A stretch of DNA of 7,188 bases. Source: Burkholderiales bacterium. GTDB taxonomy: Bacteria > Pseudomonadota > Gammaproteobacteria > Burkholderiales > Burkholderiaceae_C. The notes under the pieces are model-generated. The model ran no database searches, was not told the DNA's origin, and saw nothing but the letters and a program-made list of their open reading frames with translations. Numbering within the stretch: position 1 is the first letter of the stretch; each line of letters opens with the position of its first letter. This document shows positions 1-5,206 of the stretch, piece by piece. Location of the stretch: assembly GCA_025352345.1 (NCBI GenBank), contig JANXTP010000373.1, forward strand, positions 1 through 7,188. Reading direction: 5' to 3'. The position numbers and the translations under genes were made by a program.

Positions 1-1
1 G

Positions 2-241
2 CGCGACCTGGTCGACCAGGACCGCGAACTGCAGCGCAAGCGGCGCGAATTCCAGGAAGACCTGAACCAACGCAAGAACGAGGAACTCGCGACCGTCGTC
101 GAGCGGGCGAACAAGGTCATCAAGCAGATCTACGAGAGCGAGAAGTACGACCTGATCCTCCAAGAGGCGGTGTTCGCCGGGCCGAAGATCGACATCACCG
201 ACAAGGTGGTCAAGGCGCTGAATGCACAGGGTGCCAAGTGA
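2..241 (+). CDS. skp: Skp/OmpH-family periplasmic chaperone, C-terminal part (5' end outside window)
   Basis: The open frame enters from the left edge and gives the last 79 residues of a protein ending ...VVKALNAQGAK. The first half is a highly charged helix rich in Arg, Lys, Glu and Gln (RDLVDQDRELQRKRREFQED). It is followed by a segment with YDLILQEAVFAGPKIDIT, the usual end of Skp/OmpH proteins. In the family, Skp is a trimeric periplasmic chaperone whose long helical arms hold unfolded outer-membrane proteins on their way to the BAM complex. The signal peptide and trimer core would lie upstream and are not visible. The gene directly precedes lpxD, as in the conserved bamA-skp-lpxD-fabZ-lpxA-lpxB order, and its last 20 bases overlap the lpxD start. 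Identity is well supported by sequence style and context together. Confidence 0.9.
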   Translation, partial: RDLVDQDRELQRKRREFQEDLNQRKNEELATVVERANKVIKQIYESEKYDLILQEAVFAGPKIDITDKVVKALNAQGAK

Positions 242-1286
242 GCCTGAGACACGGTTTGCGCTAGGCGAACTGGCGGCACAACTCGGTGCCGAACTGATCG
301 GCGACCCGGCGCAGACCGTGAGTCGCATCGCGTCGCTGGACACCGCCGACGCCAGTGCGATTTCCTTTCTTTCCAATCCCCGTTACCTGCCTGCGCTGGC
401 CAACTCGAAGGCCGGCTGCGTGATCGTTTCGCCGACGCACCGCGATACTGCCGCGTTGCGAGGGGCGGCGTTGATAGCCGCGGATCCTTACCTGTGCTTT
501 GCCCGGCTGACGCAACTTTGGGTCGCTCGTGGTCGAGCCGCCATCGCGCCGCAGGTCCATCCTTCTGCCGTTGTGCATGCTGGTGCGCACTTGGCACCTG
601 GCGCAGCGGTGGGCGCGCTGTCGGTGATCGAAGACGGCGCGGTGATCGGTGAGGGCACGGTGATCGGCGCGCAATGCTTTATTGGCGCAGGCGCCTCGGT
701 GGGCGCGCACACCCGGTTGTCGGCGCAGGTGGTGTTCGGCGCCCGATGCCACATTGGCGCGCGCGGCATCGTGCACAGCGGGGTGGTGATTGGTGCCGAC
801 GGGTTCGGCTTTGCGCCGCACGAAGGTCGCTGGGAAAAAATCGAGCAACTGGGCGGCGTGCGCATCGGTGACGACGTCGAAATTGGCGCCAACACCTGCA
901 TCGATCGAGGGGCGCTGGAAGACACCGTGATCGAAGACGGTGTGAAGCTCGACAACCTGGTGCAGATCGCCCACAACGTGCATATCGGCGCGCACAGCGC
1001 GCTGGCGGGCACGGCCGCGGTGTCGGGCAGCACCCGCATCGGCGCCCATTGCACGATGGCCGGCGGTGCCGGCGTGGTGGGTCACGTGACGCTGGCCGAC
1101 CATGTGCATTTGGGCGCGCGTTCGGTGGCCACCCATTCCATCCACAAGCCGGGCCTGTACACCGGCCTGTTTCCCATCGATGACAATGCGTCGTGGGAGA
1201 AGAATGCGGCCACATTGCGTCAATTGCATCGATTGCGTGAGCGCATACGAGCCCTCGAAAAAAACAACGAGACCAAATCGTCATGA
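222..1286 (+). CDS. lpxD: UDP-3-O-(3-hydroxyacyl)glucosamine N-acyltransferase LpxD
   Basis: This cytoplasmic enzyme of lipid A synthesis transfers a 3-hydroxyacyl chain from acyl carrier protein to the 2-amino group of UDP-3-O-acylglucosamine. The 354-residue product is close to the family length of about 340. Residues 1-100 form the uridine-binding domain, with FLSNPRY at 49-55. Residues 108-310 are a left-handed beta-helix of hexapeptide repeats (many VIG, RIG and HIG triplets). The C-terminal part (about 325-347) is helical. The catalytic histidine should be H251 in the QIAHNV motif, and GADGFGFAP at 191-199 is the conserved active-site loop. ATG 222 is chosen because AAGG at 212-215 lies six bases upstream. 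An in-frame GTG at 231 is an alternative. The gene overlaps skp by 20 bases, and its TGA overlaps the fabZ start as ATGA, so coupled translation is likely. Confidence 0.97.
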   Translation: MHRVPSEPETRFALGELAAQLGAELIGDPAQTVSRIASLDTADASAISFLSNPRYLPALANSKAGCVIVSPTHRDTAALRGAALIAADPYLCFARLTQLWVARGRAAIAPQVHPSAVVHAGAHLAPGAAVGALSVIEDGAVIGEGTVIGAQCFIGAGASVGAHTRLSAQVVFGARCHIGARGIVHSGVVIGADGFGFAPHEGRWEKIEQLGGVRIGDDVEIGANTCIDRGALEDTVIEDGVKLDNLVQIAHNVHIGAHSALAGTAAVSGSTRIGAHCTMAGGAGVVGHVTLADHVHLGARSVATHSIHKPGLYTGLFPIDDNASWEKNAATLRQLHRLRERIRALEKNNETKSS

Positions 1287-1726
1287 CGATGGACATCAAC
1301 GAAATCATGCGGCGAATTCCGCATCGTTATCCGATCCTGCTGGTGGATCGGGTGCTTGAACTGAAGAAGGGTGTCAACATCAAGGCGCTGAAGAACGTCA
1401 GCATCAACGAACACTATTTCAGTGGGCACTTCCCGAAGCGGCCAGTGATGCCGGGCGTGCTGATGATCGAGGCATTGGCGCAGGCGGCTGCGATCCTGGG
1501 CTTCGAAACACTCGACCTGAAAACCAACGAGAATTCGCTGTTTTACTTTGCCGGCATCGACGGCGCGCGCTTCAAGCGCCCGGTCGAGCCGGGCGATCAA
1601 CTGCTGCTCGACGTGACGCTGGATCGCATGAAGTCGGGTGTCTTCAAGTTCAAGGCCCGCGCCACGGTCGACGGTGAACTGGCCGTTGAGGCTGACTTCC
1701 TGTGCACGGTGCGCGACATCGCATGA
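1283..1726 (+). CDS. fabZ: 3-hydroxyacyl-ACP dehydratase FabZ
   Basis: FabZ dehydrates 3-hydroxyacyl-ACP to trans-2-enoyl-ACP in type II fatty acid elongation. It therefore competes with LpxA and LpxD for the 3-hydroxyacyl-ACP pool, which fits its place between them. The 147-residue protein is a single hot-dog fold domain of normal length. HRYPILLVDRV (14-24) is the family's N-terminal signature. GHFPKRPVMPGVLMIEALAQ (48-67) contains the expected catalytic His49 and Glu63. ATG 1283 overlaps the lpxD stop by four bases. A second in-frame ATG at 1289 is possible, but the only weak ribosome-binding candidate (GAGA, 1269-1272) suits the first. Nothing in the gene looks unusual. Confidence 0.97.
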   Translation: MTMDINEIMRRIPHRYPILLVDRVLELKKGVNIKALKNVSINEHYFSGHFPKRPVMPGVLMIEALAQAAAILGFETLDLKTNENSLFYFAGIDGARFKRPVEPGDQLLLDVTLDRMKSGVFKFKARATVDGELAVEADFLCTVRDIA

Positions 1727-1773
1727 CCGGCATCGCGCGGCCGCCCTCGGCATCAACTGTCCAGAGGCCATGA
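1723..1773 (+). other. 16-codon open frame bridging fabZ and lpxA
   Basis: An ATG at 1723 sits inside the fabZ stop as ATGA and opens a 16-codon frame (MTGIARPPSASTVQRP). That frame stops at a TGA at 1771-1773, which overlaps the lpxA ATG at 1770, again as ATGA. It therefore spans the whole fabZ-lpxA gap with a four-base overlap at each end. This geometry would let a ribosome ending fabZ reinitiate, translate the short peptide and reinitiate at lpxA. No Shine-Dalgarno site precedes it and the peptide resembles nothing I know. It could be chance. Confidence 0.3.
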
Positions 1774-2558
1774 CGCTGATCCACCCCACCGCGATCATCG
1801 AGACGGGCGCCGAGCTGGATTCCTCGGTGGCCGTAGGGCCGTACAGCATCGTTCGCTCGCAGGTGCGCGTGGCCGCAGGCACGACGATCGGGGCCCATTG
1901 CGTGATCGAGGGCCGCACGACCATCGGCCGCGACAACCGCATCTTCCAGTTCTGCTCGATCGGCGCGGTGCCGCAGGACAAGAAGTACCGCGACGAGCCC
2001 ACCGAACTGCACATCGGTGACCGCAACACGATCCGCGAGTTCTGCACCTTCAACATCGGCACCGCACAGGACGGCGGCGTGACACGCGTCGGCGACGACA
2101 ACTGGGTGATGGCCTATGCGCACATCGCGCACGACTGCCAGGTCGGCAGCCAGACCATCCTCGCCAACAACGCCACGCTGGCCGGCCATGTGCATCTGGG
2201 CGATTGGGTCATCGTCGGCGGGCTCACCGGCGTGCACCAGTTCGTCAAGGTCGGTCCGCACGCGATGATCGGCTTCGCCAGCGCCGTGTCGCAAGACGTG
2301 CCGCCTTTCATGATGGTCGACGGCAACCCGCTTGCGGTTCGTGGTTTCAATGCCGAAGGGCTGCGCCGTCGCGGCTTCGGGCCCGAGCGCATCGGTGCCG
2401 TCAAGCAGATGCACCGGCTGCTGTACCGCCAGGGGAACACGCTGGACCAGGCCCGTCGGGCAATCGCTGAACTGGCCACCAGCGCGCCGGAAGCGGCCGT
2501 CGATGTCGCGGTGATGAGCCAGTTTCTCGCGGCCTCGCAGCGCGGCATCGTCCGTTAG
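1770..2558 (+). CDS. lpxA: Acyl-ACP--UDP-N-acetylglucosamine O-acyltransferase LpxA
   Basis: LpxA performs the first step of lipid A synthesis in the cytoplasm, moving a 3-hydroxyacyl chain from ACP to the 3-OH of UDP-GlcNAc. The 262-residue protein has the left-handed beta-helix of hexapeptide repeats at about 1-185 and a helical C-terminal domain beginning near NAEGLRRRGF (194-203). The catalytic base is H121 in HIAHDC. Other conserved active-site residues are H118, H140, H156 and R200, which match E. coli H122, H144, H160 and R204 with a constant offset of four. The position of the E. coli acyl-chain ruler G173 is Phe169 here, which suggests a shorter acyl chain. ATG 1770 gives the expected N-terminus (MTLIHPTAII). 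AGAGG at 1763-1767 is very close to that ATG, so initiation may depend on coupling from upstream. Confidence 0.97.
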   Translation: MTLIHPTAIIETGAELDSSVAVGPYSIVRSQVRVAAGTTIGAHCVIEGRTTIGRDNRIFQFCSIGAVPQDKKYRDEPTELHIGDRNTIREFCTFNIGTAQDGGVTRVGDDNWVMAYAHIAHDCQVGSQTILANNATLAGHVHLGDWVIVGGLTGVHQFVKVGPHAMIGFASAVSQDVPPFMMVDGNPLAVRGFNAEGLRRRGFGPERIGAVKQMHRLLYRQGNTLDQARRAIAELATSAPEAAVDVAVMSQFLAASQRGIVR

Positions 2559-2559
2559 A

Positions 2560-2635
2560 TGAGGCCCCCACGTCGCGGCGCTCCTGCCCTCCGAGGGCGC
2601 TCCGGCCGCCTCGGGAGCGGCCCTTCGGCGGCCGG
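2560..2635 (+). repeat. GC-rich palindromic intergenic element between lpxA and lpxB
   Basis: The lpxA-lpxB gap is filled by a structured GC-rich sequence beginning TGAGGCCCCCACG. It contains GCCCT/AGGGC (2586-2590 with 2594-2598, inside the palindrome GCCCTCCGAGGGC). A perfect nine-base inverted repeat, CCGGCCGCC (2602-2610) with GGCGGCCGG (2627-2635), encloses a 16-base loop. A competing six-base stem pairs GGCCGC (2604-2609) with GCGGCC (2617-2622). The layout (GGCCCCCACG, a CTCCGAGG palindrome, then a TTCGGCGGCC end) resembles, from memory, a dispersed intergenic repeat common in Burkholderiales genomes. That resemblance is not tested here. There is no T tract, so a standard rho-independent terminator is unlikely. 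Confidence 0.65.
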
Positions 2636-2636
2636 C

Positions 2637-3782
2637 ATGCCCCTTACTGAACCGCGCCTCGCGATGGTGGCTGGCGAGGCTTCGGGCGATCTGCTGGCCG
2701 GGCTGCTGCTGGGTGGTCTGACGCAGCGCTGGCCGGCGCTCGCCGCCCACGGGATTGGCGGGCCCAGGATGGCAGCACAGGGCTTCGAGGCCTGGTGGCC
2801 CAGCGACAAGCTCGCAGTGCGTGGCTATGCCGAGGTGCTGCGCCATTACCCCGAATTGCTGGGCATCCGAAACCGGCTCGCCGAACGTCTGCTGCAGGAT
2901 CCGCCGGACGCCTTCATCGGAGTCGATGCGCCCGACTTCAACCTCGACCTGGAAGTGCGGCTGAAGGCGAGTGGCATTCGCACGATCCACTTCATCGGCC
3001 CGTCGATCTGGGCCTGGCGCGGCGAGCGCATCGAGAAGATCAAGCGCGCCGTCGACCATGTGCTGTGCATCTTCCCGTTCGAGCCTGCGCTGTACGCACA
3101 GCATGGCGTGGCGGCCACCTATGTCGGCCACCCGCTGGCCGATTCGATTCCACTCGAGGTGCCCCGGCAGGCCAGTCGCAGCGCGCTGAATCTGGCCGAC
3201 GCCGATACCGTCGTCGCGTTGCTGCCGGGCAGTCGCCGCTCGGAAATCCAGTACATCGCGCCGACCTTGCTGGAAGGCGCTGCGCTGATGAGGCGCCGCC
3301 GTCCTGACCTGCGCTTCGTGCTGCCGGCGGCGCCGGGCCTGCGCCCACTGATCGAGCCGCTGCTGCTCCGGCACGCACCGGGCGTCGAGGTCGAGCTGCT
3401 CGAGGGTCAGTCGCATCTGGCGCTGGCCGCCTGCGATGTGACCCTGATCGCCAGCGGCACCGCCACACTCGAAGCAGCGCTGTTCAAGCGGCCGATGGTG
3501 ATCGCGTACAAGATGCATTGGCTCAGCGCGCAGATCATGAAACGCAAGAACTACCAGCCCTGGGTCGGGCTGCCGAACATCCTGCTGGGTGAGTTCGCGG
3601 TGCCCGAATTCCTGCAGGCAGAAGCGACGCCCCAACATCTGGCCGATGCGGCTTTCGCTTGGCTCGACGATCCCTCAGCAAGTGCGACCCTCGCCGCTCG
3701 CTTCGAAGCCTTGCACCACACGCTGCGTCGCCACACGGCGCAGGCAGCCACCGATGCGATCGAGAAAATCCTTGCCCGCTGA
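2637..3782 (+). CDS. lpxB: Lipid-A-disaccharide synthase LpxB
   Basis: LpxB is the membrane-associated GT-B glycosyltransferase (family GT19) that joins UDP-2,3-diacylglucosamine and lipid X (2,3-diacylglucosamine 1-phosphate) into the lipid A disaccharide. From ATG 2637 the protein has 381 residues, the same size as E. coli LpxB. Motifs in order are MVAGEASGD (10-18), GVDAPDFN (95-102, with D97 likely catalytic), PSIWAWR (122-128), LLPGSR (195-200), ASGTATLE (272-279) and GLPN (311-314). An in-frame ATG at 2559, directly after the lpxA stop, would add 26 Arg/Pro/Gly-rich residues encoded by the intergenic repeat. The family N-terminus fits 2637 better. No clear Shine-Dalgarno site is visible, and a nine-base stem ends one base before the ATG. 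The 3' end overlaps rnhB by 29 bases if rnhB starts at 3754. Confidence 0.95.
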   Translation: MPLTEPRLAMVAGEASGDLLAGLLLGGLTQRWPALAAHGIGGPRMAAQGFEAWWPSDKLAVRGYAEVLRHYPELLGIRNRLAERLLQDPPDAFIGVDAPDFNLDLEVRLKASGIRTIHFIGPSIWAWRGERIEKIKRAVDHVLCIFPFEPALYAQHGVAATYVGHPLADSIPLEVPRQASRSALNLADADTVVALLPGSRRSEIQYIAPTLLEGAALMRRRRPDLRFVLPAAPGLRPLIEPLLLRHAPGVEVELLEGQSHLALAACDVTLIASGTATLEAALFKRPMVIAYKMHWLSAQIMKRKNYQPWVGLPNILLGEFAVPEFLQAEATPQHLADAAFAWLDDPSASATLAARFEALHHTLRRHTAQAATDAIEKILAR

Positions 3783-4380
3783 GCAGCTCGGTCTGCGCTG
3801 GGAGGCGCCGGGCCTGATGGCAGGCGTTGACGAGGCCGGCCGGGGCCCCCTGGCCGGCCCGGTGGTGGCCGCCGCGGTGATCCTCGACGATCTGCAGCCG
3901 ATCCGCGGCCTGAATGATTCGAAGAAGCTCACCGCTCGCGCCCGCGCGCGGCTGTTCGACGAGATCCGTGCGAAGGCGCTGTGCTGCTGCATCGCCGAAG
4001 CCACGGTCGAGGAGATCGACCGTCTGAACATTCTGCAGGCGACGCTGCTCGCGATGCGCCGTGCGGTGGATGGCCTGCGCCTGCGGCCGCACCGGGTGCT
4101 GGTCGATGGCAACCGGCTGCCGGTGTTGCCGATGCCGGCCGAGGCGATTGTTCAGGGGGATGCGAAAGTGCCGGCGATCTCCGCCGCGTCGATCCTGGCC
4201 AAGGTGCACCGCGACCGGCTGTGCCTGGCACTGCACGAGCGCCATCCGCAGTACGGTTTCGATGGTCACAAGGGGTACCCGACCGCCGCGCACCTGGCGG
4301 CGCTGCGTGAGCACGGCGCCTGCGAGGTGCACCGTCGTTCGTTTGCCCCGGTGCGCGCGGTTCTGGTGACGCCGGTATGA
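3754..4380 (+). CDS. rnhB: Ribonuclease HII
   Basis: RNase HII cleaves the RNA strand of RNA/DNA hybrids and nicks at single ribonucleotides in DNA, starting ribonucleotide excision repair. The 208-residue product shows AGVDEAGRGPLAGP (23-36), GLNDSKKL (52-59), VLVDGNRLP (115-123), QGDAKVPAISAASILAKV (134-151) and the HKGYPT/HRRSFAPV end. The metal-binding residues D26, E27, D118 and D136 match E. coli D16, E17, D108 and D126. ATG 3754 puts 22 residues before AGVDEAGRGP and overlaps lpxB by 29 bases. ATG 3817 has GGAGG at 3801-3805, but would begin directly at AGVDEAGRG and cut the first strand short. The start is therefore less certain than the identity. The stop overlaps the next gene as ATGA. 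Residence behind lpxB is common in proteobacteria. Confidence 0.95.
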   Translation: MRSRKSLPAEQLGLRWEAPGLMAGVDEAGRGPLAGPVVAAAVILDDLQPIRGLNDSKKLTARARARLFDEIRAKALCCCIAEATVEEIDRLNILQATLLAMRRAVDGLRLRPHRVLVDGNRLPVLPMPAEAIVQGDAKVPAISAASILAKVHRDRLCLALHERHPQYGFDGHKGYPTAAHLAALREHGACEVHRRSFAPVRAVLVTPV

Positions 4381-5159
4381 CGACGACTAGCGTGAAGTCC
4401 ATCTCGTCGCGCGACAACCCGCTGTTGGTGCGACTGCGCAAGCTGGGCCGCGACCCGGTGGCTTACCGCAAGCAGGGTGAGCTGTGGATCGAAGGAGACC
4501 ACCTGTGTCGCGCGTTTCTGCAGCGTGGTGGTGTGCCGCTGCAGGCGCTGATCAGTGAAGAGGCATGGGCCTCGCCGCTGCGCGATCTGGCGATGGCAGC
4601 GCCAGCGGTGTCGGTGCTGCCTGCGGCGTTGATGGCGGGCATCAGCACCCTGGAATCGCCCGCGCCCATCGGCTTCGTCGTGCCGTGGGTCGGGGTGGTG
4701 GATTCGCTGCCCGATGCGCCCACCGTGGTGCTCGACCGCTTGCAGGATGCCGGCAACGTCGGCACCGTGCTGCGCAGCGCATCTGCCTTCGGGTTCACAC
4801 AGGTGCTGGCGCTGAAGGGTACGGCAGGCCTGTGGTCGCCGAAAGTGTTGCGCGCTGGCATGGGCGCACATTTCGGCTTGTCGTTGATCGAGGGTATCGA
4901 AATTGAGGCCCTGGCTGCGCTGACCGTCCCGCTGCTGGCCACCAGCTCACATGCGTCGCAGGCGATCGATCAGATGGCCTTGCCATGGCCGTGCGCCTGG
5001 GTGCTGGGCCACGAAGGCGAGGGCATGTCGGCGGCTGTGCAGTCGCTGTGCAGCCACGCGCTGCGCATCCCGCAGCCCGGCGGCGAGGAGTCGCTCAATG
5101 TGGGTGCCGCGGCGGCCGTGTGTCTGTATGAATCGGCCCGCCAGCGCCTGAATCGCTGA
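4377..5159 (+). CDS. SpoU/TrmH-family RNA 2'-O-methyltransferase
   Basis: This 260-residue protein is a SPOUT-class (trefoil-knot) methyltransferase that uses S-adenosylmethionine to methylate a ribose 2'-OH in RNA. An N-terminal substrate-binding region (about 1-110; WIEGDHLCRAFL at 37-48) precedes the SpoU catalytic domain. Motif 1 is LDRLQDAGNVGTVLRSASAFGF (119-140, with N127 and R133). Motif 2 is VLGHEGEGMS (209-218). Motif 3 is IPQPGGEESLNVGAAAAVCL (231-250, with N241). These motifs are complete, so the enzyme should be active. The exact RNA and nucleotide cannot be read from sequence; family members include RlmB (23S rRNA) and TrmH (tRNA), and I do not assign a symbol. It is translationally coupled to rnhB by an ATGA overlap and looks like the last gene of the tight operon. 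Confidence 0.92.
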   Translation: MTTTSVKSISSRDNPLLVRLRKLGRDPVAYRKQGELWIEGDHLCRAFLQRGGVPLQALISEEAWASPLRDLAMAAPAVSVLPAALMAGISTLESPAPIGFVVPWVGVVDSLPDAPTVVLDRLQDAGNVGTVLRSASAFGFTQVLALKGTAGLWSPKVLRAGMGAHFGLSLIEGIEIEALAALTVPLLATSSHASQAIDQMALPWPCAWVLGHEGEGMSAAVQSLCSHALRIPQPGGEESLNVGAAAAVCLYESARQRLNR

Positions 5160-5193
5160 AACCACTGCCGGCCAGCAGCCCGGCTGAGCTGCC

Positions 5194-5199
5194 TACACT
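5194..5199 (+). promoter_or_regulatory. Weak candidate -10 element before the photolyase-family gene
   Basis: In the 47-base gap after the methyltransferase, TACACT matches four of six bases of the sigma-70 -10 consensus and ends seven bases before the ATG at 5207. No good -35 is seen at the right distance. A promoter here would give a leaderless or nearly leaderless transcript, which would agree with the lack of a Shine-Dalgarno site. TACACT overlaps the ten-base perfect palindrome CACTGCAGTG (5196-5205). The evidence is thin. Confidence 0.25.
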
Positions 5200-5206
5200 G
5201 CAGTGG

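Noticed and set aside
261..1229. Long minus-strand open frame opposite lpxD
   Set aside because: The plus-strand LpxD has a full hexapeptide-repeat domain and catalytic motif. The reverse frame is a compositional shadow with no domain signature.
1650..3638. Very long open frame on the minus strand (about 660 codons) opposite lpxA and lpxB
   Set aside because: It lies antisense to two genes with complete family motifs. Its product is rich in Arg, His, Gln and Asp, the pattern expected from reading GC-rich codons backwards, and it shows no recognisable domain.
3817..4380. Shorter rnhB starting at ATG 3817 behind GGAGG
   Set aside because: The GGAGG is 11 bases away, and the protein would begin within the first conserved strand (MAGVDEAGRG). 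RNase HII proteins normally have at least about ten residues before it. Kept only as an alternative start.
5167..5184. GCCGG/CCGGC hairpin after the methyltransferase as an operon terminator
   Set aside because: The stem is only five bases with an eight-base loop and is not followed by a T tract, so it does not support a rho-independent terminator.
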